Origin: Sophora flavescens
Lineage: Eukaryota; Streptophyta; Magnoliopsida; Fabales; Fabaceae
DNA length: 64,000 nt
NCBI GenBank assembly: GCA_030762895.1
Contig: JAUPTC010000128.1
Span: 27,888 to 91,887 of the forward strand
Reading direction: 5' to 3'
Positions 23,752 to 35,660 of this stretch are shown here, piece after piece. Below the pieces are notes generated by a model, which was given only the letters and a program-made list of their open reading frames with translations, did not search any database and was not told where the DNA came from. How positions within the stretch are numbered: the stretch's first letter is position 1; each line of letters opens with the position of its first letter. Position numbers and translations under genes: made by a program.

Positions 23752-26700
23752 TTCATATATGACCTAACTGGGCCAATTTGTACATCTTTGGTCCTAATGG
23801 AGCCCAAATTGACTTGTTTGATCCTAATAGAGCCCAAATGGACTTTTTGGGTCATATAGGACCCATATAGGACCTATCTGGGCCAATTTGTACTTCTTTG
23901 ATCCTATTGGAGCCCAAATGGACTTGTTTGATCCTAATAGAGCCAAAATGCACTTTCTAGGTCATATAGGACCTAACTGGGCCAATTTGTACTTCTTTGG
24001 TCCTATTGGAGCCCAAATTGACTTGTTTGATCCTAATAGAGCCCAAATGGACTTTTTAGGTCATATAGGACCTAACTGGGCCAATTTGTACTTCTTTGGT
24101 CCTATTGGAGCCCAAATGGACTTGTTTGATCCTAATAGAGCCCAAATGGACTTTTTAGGTCATATAGGACCAAACTGGGCCAATTTGTACTTCTTTGGTC
24201 CTATTGGAGCCCAAATGGACTTGTTTGATCCTAATAGAGCCCAAATGGAAATTTTAGGTCAAATAGGACATAATCGGGCCAATTTGTACTTCTTTGGTCC
24301 TATTGGAGCCCAAATGGACTTGTTTGATCCTAATAGAGCCCAAATGGACTTTTTAGGTCATATAGGACCTAACTGGGCCAATTTGTACTTCTTTGGTCCT
24401 ATTGGAGCCCAAATGGACTTGTTTGATCCTAATAGAGGTCAAATGGACTTTTTAGGTCATATAGGACCTAACTGGGCCAATTTGTACATCTTTGGTCCTA
24501 ATGGAGCCCAAATTGACTTGTTTGATCCTAATAGAGCCCAAATGGACTTTTTAGGTCATATAGGACTTAACTGGGCCAATTTGTACTTCTTTGGTCCTAT
24601 TGGAGCCCAAATGGACTTGTTTGATCCTAATAGAGCCAAAATGCACTTTTTAGGACATATAGGACCTAACTGGGCCAATTTGTACTTATTTGGTCCTATT
24701 GGAGCACAAATTGACTTGTTTGATCCTAATAGAGCCCAACTGGAAATTTTAGGTCATATAGGACCTAAGTGGGCCAATTTGTACTTCTTTGGTCCTATTG
24801 GATCCCAAATGGACTTGTTTGATCCTAATAGAGCCCAAATGGACTTTTTAGGTCATATAGGACCTAACTGGGCTAATTTGTACTTCTTTGGTCCTTTTGG
24901 AGCCAAAATGGACTTGTTTGATGCTAATAGAGCCAAAATGCACCTTTTAGGTCATATAGGACCTAACTGGGCCAATTTGTTCTTCTTTGGTCCTATTGGA
25001 GCCCAAATGGACTTGTTTGATCCTAATAGAGTCCAAATGGACTTTTCAGGTCATATAGGACCTATCTGGGCCAATTTGAACTTCTTTGGTCCTATTGGAG
25101 CCCAAATGGACTAGTTTGATCCTAATAGAGCCTAAATGGACTTTTTAGGTCATATAGGACCAAACTGGGCCAATTTGTACTTCTTTGGTCCTATTGGAGT
25201 ACAAATGGACTTGTTTGATCCTAATAGAGCCCAACTGGAAATTTTAGGTCAAATAGGACCTAACTGGGCCAATTTGTACTTCTTTGGTCCTATTGGAGCC
25301 CAAATGGACTTGTTTGAACCTAATAGATCCCAAATGGACTTTTTAGGTCATATAGGACCTAACTGGGCCAATTTGTACTTCTTTGGTCCTATTGGAGCCC
25401 AAATGGACTTGTTTGATCCTAATAGAGGTCAAATGGACTTTTTAGGTCATATAGGACCTAACTGGGCCAATTTGTACATCTTTGGTCCTAATGGAGCCCA
25501 AATTGACTTGTTTGATCCTAATAGAGCCCAAATGGACTTTTTAGGTCATATAGGACTTAACTGGGCCAATTTGTACTTCTTTGGTCCTATTGGAGCCCAA
25601 ATGGACTTGTTTGATCCTAATAGAGCCCAAATGGACTTTTTATGTCATATAGGACCTAACAGGGTCAATTTGTATTTCTTTGATCCTATTGGAGCCCAAA
25701 TGGACTTGTTTGATCCTAATAGAGCCCAAATGGACTTTTTGGGTCATATAGGACCCATATAGGACCTATCTGTGCCAATTTGTAATTCTTTGGTCCTATT
25801 GGAGCCCAAATGGACTTGTCTGATCCTAATAGAGCCAAAATGCACTTTTTAGATCATATAGGACCTAACTGGGCCAATTTGTACTTCTTTGGTCCTATTG
25901 GAGCCCAAATTGACTTGTTTGATCCTAATAGAGCCCAAATGGACTTTTTAGGTCATATAGGACCTATCTGGGCCAATTTGTACTTCTTTGGTCCTATTGG
26001 AGCACAAATGGACTTGTTTGATCCTAATAGGGCCAAAATGCACTTTTTAGGACATATAGGACCTAACTGGGCCAATTTGTACTTCTTTGGTCCTATTGGA
26101 GCACAAATGGACTTGTTTGATACTAATAGAGCCCAACTGGAAATTTTAGGTCATATAGGACCTAAGTGGGCCAATTTGTACTTCTTTGGTCATATTGGAT
26201 CCCAAATGGACTTGTTTGATCCTAATAGAGCCCAAATGGACTTTTTAGGTCATATAGGACCTAACTGGGCCAATTTGTACTTCTTTGGTCCTATTGGAGC
26301 CCAAATAGACTTGTTTGATCCTAATAGAGCCAAAATGCACCTTTTAGGTCATATAGGACCTAACTGTGCCAATTTGTACTACTTTGGTCCTATTGGAGCC
26401 CAAATGGACTTGTTTGATCCTAATAGAGCCCAAATACATTTTTTAGGTCATATAGGACCTGACTGGGCAAATTTGTACTTCTTTGGTCCTATTGTAGCCC
26501 AAATGAACTTGTTTGATCCTAATAGAGCCCAAATCGACTTTTTAGGTCATATAGGACCTAACTGGGCCAATTTGTACTTCTTTGGTCCTAACGGAGCCCA
26601 AATGGACTTGTTTGACCCTAATAGAGCCCAAATGGACTTGTTTGATCCTAATAGAGCCCAAATGGACTTGTTAGGTCATAAAGGACCTAACTATGCAATT

Positions 26701-26772
26701 TGTACTTCTTTGGTCCTATTGGAGCCCAAATGGACTTGTTTGATCCTAATAGAGCCCAAATGGATATTTTAG
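23752..26772. repeat. HOR copy 5 (3021 bp, best-preserved full-length type)
   Basis: The cleanest full copy. It gives open frames of 408 codons (23888-25114), 208 codons (25136-25762) and 320 codons (25810-26772). The breaks between them are the same in-frame stop (atggactag near 25112) and the catataggacccatatagg duplication (25740-25760) seen in other copies. It serves as a reference for comparing copies. Confidence 0.9.
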
Positions 26773-29645
26773 TTCATATATGACCTAACTGGGCCAATTT
26801 GTACATCTTTGGTCCTAATGGAGCCCAAATTGACTTGTTTGATCCTAATAGAGCCCAAATGGACTTTTTGGGTCATATAGGACCCATATAGGACCTATCT
26901 GGGCCAATTTGTACTTCTTTGATCCTATTGGAGCCCAAATGGACTTGTTTGATCCTAATAGAGCCAAAATGCACTTTCTAGGTCATATAGGACCTAACTG
27001 GGCCAATTTGTACTTCTTTGGTCCTATTGGAGCCCAAATTGACTTGTTTGATCCTAATATAGCCCAAATGGACTTTTTAGGTCATATAGGACCTAACTGG
27101 GCCAATTTGTACTTCTTTGGTCCTATTGGAGCCCAAATGGACTTGTTTGATCCTAATAGAGCCAAAATGCACCTTTTAGGTCATATAGGACCTAACTGGG
27201 CCAATTTGTTCTTCTTTGGTCCTATTGGAGCCCAAATGGACTTGTTTGATCCTAATAGAGTCCAAATGGACTTTTCAGGTCATATAGGACCTATCTGGGC
27301 CAATTTGAACTTCTTTGGTCCTATTGGAGCCCAAATGGACTAGTTTGATCCTAATAGAGCCCAAATGGACTTTTTAGGTCATATAGGACCAAACTGGGCC
27401 AATTTGTACTTCTTTGGTCCTATTGGAGCACAAATGGACTTGTTTGATCCTAATAGAGCCCAACTGGAAATTTTAGGTCATATAGGACCTAACTGGTCCA
27501 ATTTGTACTTCTTTGGTCCTATTGGAGCCCAAATGGACTTGTTTGAACCTAATAGATCCCAAATGGACTTCTTTGGTCCTATTGGAGCCCAAATGGACTT
27601 GTTTGATCCTAATAGAGGTCAAATGGACTTTTTAGGTCATATAGGACCTAACTGGGCCAATTTGTACATCTTTGGTCCTAATGGAGCCCAAATAGACTTG
27701 TTTGATCCTGATAGAGCCCAAATGGACTTTTTAGGTCATATAGGACCTAACTGGGTCAATTTGTACTTCTTTGGTCCTATTGGAGCCCAAATGGACTTGT
27801 TTGATCCTAATAGAGCCCAAATGGACTTTTTATGTCATATAGGACCTAAATGGGTCAATTTGTACTTCTTTGATCCTATTGGAGCCCAAATGGACTTGTT
27901 TGATCCTAATAGAGCCCAAATGGACTTTTTGGACCCATATTGGACCTATCTGGGCCAATTTGTACTTCTTTGGTCCTATTGGAGCCCAAATGGACTTGTT
28001 TGATCCTAATAGAGCCAAAATGCACTTTTTAGGTCATATAGGACCTAACTGGGCCAATTTGTACTTCTTTGGTCCTATTGGAGCCCAAATTGACTTGTTT
28101 GATCCTAATAGAGCCCAAATCGACTTTTTAGGTCATATAGGACCTAACTGGGCCAATTTGTACTTCTTTGGTCCTAACGGAGCCCAAATGGACTTGTTTG
28201 ACCCTAATAGAGCCCAAATGGAATTTTAAGGTAAAATAGGACCAATCTGGACCAATTTGTACTTCTTCGGTCCTATTGGAGCCCAAATGGAGTTGTTTGA
28301 TGCTAATAGAGCCCAAATGCACTTTTTAGGTCATATAGGACCTAACTGGGCCAATTTGTACTTCTTTGGTCCTATTGGAGCCCAAATTGACTTGTTTGAT
28401 CCTAATAGAGCCCAAATGGACTTTTTAGGTCATATAGGACCTATCTGGGCCAATTTGTACTTCTTTGGTCCTATTGGAGCACAAATGGACTTGTTTGATC
28501 CTAATAGGGCCAAAATGCACTTTTTAGGACATATAGGACCTAACTGGGCCAATTTGTACTTCTTTGGTCCTATTGGAGCACAAATGGACTTGTTTGATAC
28601 TAATAGAGCCCAACTGGAAATTTTAGGTCATATAGGACCTAAGTGGGCCAATTTGTACTTCTTTGGTCATATTGGATCCCAAATGGACTTGTTTGATCCT
28701 AATAGAGCCCAAATGGACTTTTTAGGTCATATAGGACCTAACTGGGCCAATTTGTACTTCTTTGGTCCTATTGGAGCCCAAATAGACTTGTTTGATCCTA
28801 ATAGAGCCAAAATGCACCTTTTAGGTCATATAGGACCTAACTGTGCCAATTTGTACTTCTTTGGTCCTATTGGAGCACAAATGGACTTGTTTGATCCTAA
28901 TAGGGCCAAAATGCACTTTTTAGGACATATAGGACCTGACTGGGCCAATTTGTACTTCTTTGGTCCTATTGGAGCACAAATGGACTTGTTTGATACTAAT
29001 AGAGCCCAACTGGAAATTTTAGGTCATATAGGACCTAAGTGGGCCAATTTGTACTTCTTTGGTCATATTGGATCCCAAATGGACTTGTTTGATCCTAATA
29101 GAGCCCAAATGGACTTTTTAGGTCATATAGGACCTAACTGGGCCAATTTGTACTTCTTTGGTCCTATTGGAGCCCAAATAGACTTGTTTGATCCTAATAG
29201 AGCCAAAATGCACCTTTTAGGTCATATAGGACCTAACTGTGCCAATTTGTACTACTTTGGTCCTATTGGAGCCCAAATGGACTTGTTTGATCCTAATAGA
29301 GCCCAAATACATTTTTTAGGTCATATAGGACCTGACTGGGCAAATTTGTACTTCTTTGGTCCTATTGTAGCCCAAATGAACTTGTTTGATCCTAATAGAG
29401 CCCAAATCGACTTTTTAGGTCATATAGGACCTAACTGGGCCAATTTGTACTTCTTTGGTCCTAACGGAGCCCAAATGGACTTGTTTGACCCTAATAGAGC
29501 CCAAATGGACTTGTTTGATCCTAATAGAGCCCAAATGGACTTGTTAGGTCATAAAGGACCTAACTATGCAATTTGTACTTCTTTGGTCCTATTGGAGCCC
29601 AAATGGACTTGTTTGATCCTAATAGAGCCCAAATGGATATTTTAG
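26773..29645. repeat. HOR copy 6 (2873 bp, A-type, with a 396-bp internal duplication)
   Basis: It starts with the A-type markers (tttgatcctattgg; ctatctgggccaatttgaac). It includes the block gaattttaaggtaaaatagg at about 28220 that also occurs at 12310. A four-monomer tandem duplication lies at 28458-29249. The in-frame run from 28257 to 29645 is 462 codons. Confidence 0.88.
28458..29249. repeat. Tandem duplication of a four-monomer block (2 x 396 bp)
   Basis: Diagnostic sites recur at exactly 396 bp (4 x 99): tagggccaaaatgcac at 28505 and 28901, gatactaatagagc at 28596 and 28992, and the ggtcatattggatccc monomer. The two blocks differ at very few bases (for example ctaactggg and ctgactggg). 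Confidence 0.9.
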
Positions 29646-31762
29646 TTCATATATGACCTAACTGGGCCAATTTGTACATCTTTGGTCCTAATGGAGCCCA
29701 AATTGACTTGTTTGGTCCTAATAGAGCCCAAATGGACTTTTTGGGTCATATAGGACCCATATAGGACCTATCTGGGCCAATTTGTACTTCTTTGGTCCTA
29801 TTGGAGCCCAAATGGACTTGTTTGATCCTAATAGAGCCAAAATGCACTTTCTAGGTCATATAGGACCTAACTGGGCCAATTTGTACTTCTTTGGTCCTAT
29901 TGGAGCCCAAATTGACTTGTTTGATCCTAATAGAGCCCAAATGGACTTTTTAGGTCATATAGGACCTAACTGGGCCAATTTGTACTTCTTTGGTCCTATT
30001 GGAGCCCAAATGGACTTGTTTGATCCTAATAGAGCCAAAATGCACCTTTTAGGTCATATAGGACCTAACTGGGCCAATTTGTTCTTCTTTGGTCCTATTG
30101 GAGCCCAAATGGACTTGTTTGATCCTAATAGAGTCCAAATGGACTTTTCAGGTCATATAGGACCTATTTGGGCCAATTTGAACTTCTTTGGTCCTATTGG
30201 AGCCCAAATGGACTAGTTTGATCCTAATAGAGCCCAAATGGACTTTTTAGGTCATATAGGACCAAACTGGGCCAATTTGTACTTCTTTGGTCCTATTGGA
30301 GCACAAATGGACTTGTTTGATCCTAATAGAGCCCAACTGGAAATTTTAGGTCATATAGGACCTAACTGGGCCAATTTGTACTTCTTTGGTCCTATTGGAG
30401 CCCAAATGGACTTGTTTGAACCTAATAGATCCCAAATGGACTTTTTAGGTCATATAGGACCTAACTGGGCCAATTTGTACTTCTTTGGTCCTATTGGAGC
30501 CCAAATGGACTTGTTTGATCCTAATAGAGGTCAAATGGACTTTTTAGGTCATATAGGACCTAACTGGGCCAATTTGTACATCTTTGGTCCTAATGGAGCC
30601 CAAATAGACTTGTTTGATCCTAATAGAGCCCAAATGGACTTTTTAGGTCATATAGGACCTAACTGGGCCAATTTGTACTTCTTTGGTCCTATTGGAGCAC
30701 AAATGGACTTGTTTGATCCTAATAGGGCCAAAATGCACTTTTTAGGACATATAGGACCTGACTGGGCCAATTTGTACTTCTTTGGTCATATTGGATCCCA
30801 AATGGACTTGTTTGATCCTAATAGAGCCCAAATGGACTTTTTAGGTCATATAGGACCTAACTGGGCCAATTTTTACTTCTTTGGTCCTATTGGAGCCCAA
30901 ATAGACTTGTTTGATCCTAATAGAGCCAAAATGCACCTTTTAGGTCATATAGGACCTAACTGTGCCAATTTGTACTTCTTTGGTCCTATTGGAGCACAAA
31001 TGGACTTGTTTGATCCTAATAGGGACAAAATGCACTTTTTAGGACATATAGGACCTGACTGGGCCAATTTGTACTTCTTTGGTCCTATTGGAGCACAAAT
31101 GGACTTGTTTGATACTAATAGAGCCCAACTGGAAATTTTAGGTCATATAGGACCTAAGTGGGCCAATTTGTACTTCTTTGGTCATATTGGATCCCAAATG
31201 GACTTGTTTGATCCTAATAGAGCCCAAATGGACTTTTTAGGTCATATACGACCTAACTGGGCCAATTTGTACTTCTTTGGTCCTATTGGAGCCCAAATAG
31301 ACTTGTTTGATCCTAATAGAGCCAAAATGCACCTTTTAGGTCATATAGGACCTAACTGTGCCAATTTGTACTACTTTGGTCCTATTGGAGCCCAAATGGA
31401 CTTGTTTGATCCTAATAGAGCCCAAATACATTTTTTAGGTCATATAGGACCTGACTGGGCAAATTTGTACTTCTTTGGTCCTATTGTAGCCCAAATGAAC
31501 TTGTTTGATCCTAATAGAGCCCAAATCGACTTTTTAGGTCATATAGGACCTAACTGGGCCAATTTGTACTTCTTTGGTCCTAACGACCCAAATGGACTTG
31601 TTTGACCCTAATAGAGCCCAAATGGACTTGTTTGATCCTAATAGAGCCCAAATGGACTTGTTAGGTCATAAAGGACCTAACTATGCAATTTGTACTTCTT
31701 TGGTCCTATTGGAGCCCAAATGGACTTGTTTGATCCTAATAGAGCCCAAATGGATATTTTAG
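29646..31762. repeat. HOR copy 7 (2117 bp, B-type)
   Basis: B-type changes shared with the unit starting at 33388 are tttggtcctaatag near 29712, ggtcctattgg in place of gatcctattgg after the catatagg duplication, and ctatttgggccaatttgaac near 30170. It also holds the four-monomer block twice, but the first block lacks exactly one monomer: gggccaaaatgcac at about 30725 and gggacaaaatgcac at about 31022 are 297 bp apart. Confidence 0.88.
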
Positions 31763-33387
31763 TTCATATATGACCTAACTGGGCCAATTTGTACATCTTT
31801 GGTCCTAATGGAGCCCAAATTGACTTGTTTGATCCTAATAGAGCCCAAATGGACTTTTTGGGTCATATAGGACCCATATAGGACCTATCTGGGCCAATTT
31901 GTACTTCTTTGATCCTATTGGAGCCCAAATGGACTTGTTTGATCCTAATAGAGCCAAAATGCACTTTCTAGGTCATATAGGACCTAACTGGGCCAATTTG
32001 TACTTCTTTGGTCCTATTGGAGCCCAAATTGACTTGTTTGATCCTAATAGAGCCCAAATGGACTTTTTAGGTCATATAGGACCTAACTGGGCCAATTTGT
32101 ACTTCTTTGGTCCTATTGGAGCCCAAATGGACTTGTTTGATCCTAATAGAGCCAAAATGCACCTTTTAGGTCATATAGGACCTAACTGGGCCAATTTGTT
32201 CTTCTTTGGTCCTATTGGAGCCCAAATGGACTTGTTTGATCCTAATAGAGTCCAAATGGACTTTTCAGGTCATATAGGACCTATCTGGGCCAATTTGAAC
32301 TTCTTTGGTCCTATTGGAGCCCAAATGGACTAGTTTGATCCTAATAGAGCCCAAATGGACTTTTTAGGTCATATAGGACCAAACTGGGCCAATTTGTACT
32401 TCTTTGGTCCTATTGGAGCACAAATGGACTTGTTTGATCCTAATAGAGCCCAACTGGAAATTTTAGGTCATATAGGACCTAACTGGGCCAATTTGTACTT
32501 CTTTGGTCCTATTGGAGCCCAAATGGACTTGTTTGAACCTAATAGATCCCAAATGGACTTTTTAGGTCATATAGGACCTAACTGGGCCAATTTGTACTTC
32601 TTTGGTCCTATTGGAGCCCAAATGGACTTGTTTGATCCTAATAGAGGTCAAATGGACTTTTTAGGTCATATAGGACCTAACTGGGCCAATTTGTACATCT
32701 TTGGTCCTAATGGAGCCCAAATAGACTTGTTTGATCCTGATAGAGCCCAAATGGACTTTTTAGGTCATATAGGACCTAACTGGGTCAATTTGTACTTCTT
32801 TGGTCCTATTGGAGCCCAAATGGACTTGTTTGATCCTAATAGAGCCCAAATGGACTTTTTATGTCATATAGGACCTAACTGGGTCAATTTGTACTTCTTT
32901 GATCCTATTGGAGCCCAAATGGACTTGTTTGATCCTAATAGAGCCCAAATGGACTTTTTGGACCCATATAGGACCTATCTGGGCCAATTTGTACTTCTTT
33001 GGTCCTATTGGAGCCCAAATGGACTTGTTTGATCCTAATAGAGCCAAAATGCACTTTTTAGGTCATATAGGACCTAACTGGGCCAATTTGTACTTCTTTG
33101 GTCCTATTGGAGCCCAAATTGACTTGTTTGATCCTAATAGAGCCCAAATCGACTTTTTAGGTCATATAGGACCTAACTGGGCCAATTTGTACTTCTTTGG
33201 TCCTAACGGAGCCCAAATGGACTTGTTTGACCCTAATAGAGCCCAAATGGACTTGTTTGATCCTAATAGAGCCCAAATGGACTTGTTAGGTCATAAAGGA
33301 CCTAACTATGCAATTTGTACTTCTTTGGTCCTATTGGAGCCCAAATGGACTTGTTTGATCCTAATAGAGCCCAAATGGATATTTTAG
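31763..33387. repeat. HOR copy 8 (1625 bp, shortened A-type)
   Basis: It has A-type markers and is 492-495 bp (five monomers) shorter than the 2.12-kb copies. The second catatagg duplication is reduced: gactttttggacccatatag at about 32952, where the first 10-11 bp of the duplicated piece are lost. The same reduced form occurs at 34580 and, with a base change, at 27930. Confidence 0.88.
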
Positions 33388-35280
33388 TTCATATATGACC
33401 TAACTGGGCCAATTTGTACATCTTTGGTCCTAATGGAGCCCAAATTGACTTGTTTGGTCCTAATAGAGCCCAAATGGACTTTTTGGGTCATATAGGACCC
33501 ATATAGGACCTATCTGGGCCAATTTGTACTTCTTTGGTCCTATTGGAGCCCAAATGGACTTGTTTGATCCTAATAGAGCCAAAATGCACTTTCTAGGTCA
33601 TATAGGACCAATCTGGGCCAATTTGTACTTCTTTGGTCCTATTGGAGCCCAAATTGACTTGTTTGATCCTAATAGAGCCCAAATGGACTTTTTAGGTCAT
33701 ATAGGACCTAACTGGGCCAATTTGTACTTCTTTGGTCCTATTGGAGCCCAAATGGACTTGTTTGATCCTAATAGAGCCAAAATGCACCTTTTAGGTCATA
33801 TAGGACCTAACTGGGCCAATTTGTTCTTCTTTGGTCCTATTGGAGCCCAAATGGACTTGTTTGATCCTAATAGAGTCCAAATGGACTTTTCAGGTCATAT
33901 AGGACCTATTTGGGCCAATTTGAACTTCTTTGGTCCTATTGGAGCCCAAATGGACTAGTTTGATCCTAATAGAGCCCAAATGGACTTTTTAGGTCATATA
34001 GGACCAAACTGGGCCAATTTGTACTTCTTTGGTCCTATTGGAGCACAAATGGACTTGTTTGATCCTAATAGAGCCCAACTGGAAATTTTAGGTCATATAG
34101 GACCTAACTGGGCCAATTTGTACTTCTTTGGTCCTATTGGAGCCCAAATGGACTTGTTTGAACCTAATAGATCCCAAATGGACTTTTTAGGTCATATAGG
34201 ACCTAACTGGGCCAATTTGTACTTCTTTGGTCCTATTGGAGCCCAAATGGACTTGTTTGATCCTAATAGAGGTCAAATGGACTTTTTAGGTCATATAGGA
34301 CCTAACTGGGCCAATTTGTACATCTTTGGTCCTAATGGAGCCCAAATAGACTTGTTTGATCCTAATAGAGCCCAAATGGACTTTTTAGGTCATATAGGAC
34401 CTAACTGGGCCAATTTGTACTTCTTTGGTCCTATTGGAGCCCAAATGGACTTGTTTGATCCTAATAGAGCCCAAATGGACTTTTTATGTCATATAGGACC
34501 TAACTGGGTCAATTTGTACTTCTTTGATCCTATTGGAGCCCAAATGGACTTGTTTGATCCTAATAGAGCCCAAATGGACTTTTTGGACCCATATAGGACC
34601 TATTTGGGCCAATTTGTACTTCTTTGGTCCTATTGGAGCCCAAATGGACTTGTTTGATCCTAATAGAGCCAAAATACACTTTTTAGGTCATATAGGACCT
34701 AACTGGGCCAATTTGTACTTCTTTGGTCCTATTGGAGCCCAAATTGACTTGTTTGATCCTAATAGAGCCCAAATGGACTTTTTAGGTCATATAGGACCTA
34801 TCTGGGCCAATTTGTACTTCTTTGGTCCTGTTGGAGCCCAAATGGACTTGTTTGATCCTAATAGAGCCAAAATGCACTTTTTAGGACATATAGGACCTAA
34901 CTGGTCCAATTTGTACTTCTTTGGTCCTATTGGAGCACAAACGGACTTGTTTGATCCTAATAGAGCCCAACTGGAAATTTTAGGTCATATAGGACCTAAC
35001 TGGGCCAATTTGTACTTCTTTGGTCCTATTGGAGCCCAAATGGACTTGTTTGATCCTAATAGAGCCCAAATGGACTTGTTAGGTCATAAAGGACCTAACT
35101 GTCCCAATTTGTACTTCTTTGGTCCTATTGGAGGCCAAATGGACTTGTTCGATCCTAGTAGAGCCAAAATGTACTTTTTAGGTCATATAGGACCTAACTG
35201 GGACAATTTGTACATCTTTGGTCCTAATGGAGGCCAAATGGACTTGTTTGATCCTAATGGAGCCCAAATGGACTTTTTAG
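33388..35280. repeat. Last, incomplete B-type HOR unit and exit from the HOR domain
   Basis: 33388-34660 is a close copy of copy 7 (B-type changes at 33454 and 33907). After 34800 the sequence becomes more diverged (gttggagcc, gcacaaacgg, gaggccaaatgg) and the end marker of the other copies is absent. At 35280 gactttttag is joined directly to aatttgtac, leaving out about 25 bp of the monomer. Confidence 0.8.
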
Positions 35281-35660
35281 AATTTGTACTTCTTTGGTCC
35301 TATTGGACCCCAAATGGACTTGTTTGATCCTAATAGAGCCCAACTGGACATTTTTGGTCATATAGGACCTAACTGGGCTAATTTGTACTTCTTTGGTCCT
35401 ATTGGAGCCCAAATGGACTTGTTTGATCCTAATAGATCCCAAATGGACTTTTTAGGTCATATAGGACCTAACTGGGCCACTTTGTACTTCTTTGGTCCAA
35501 TTGGAGCCCAAATGGACTTGTTTGATCCTAATAGAGCCCAACTGGACATTTTAGGTCATATAGGACCTAACTGGGCCAATTTGTACTTCTTTGGTCCTAA
35601 CGGAGCCCAAATGGACTTGTTTGACCCTAATAGAGCCCAAATGGACTTGTTTGATCCTAA
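35080..35660. repeat. Segmental duplication in the satellite, first copy (2473-bp spacing)
   Basis: The shared deletion junction gactttttag/aatttgtac (35280/35281), the ggaccccaaatgg monomer and the rare gggccactttgtac all recur 2473 bp downstream. The order of variants is the same in both copies. Confidence 0.8.
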
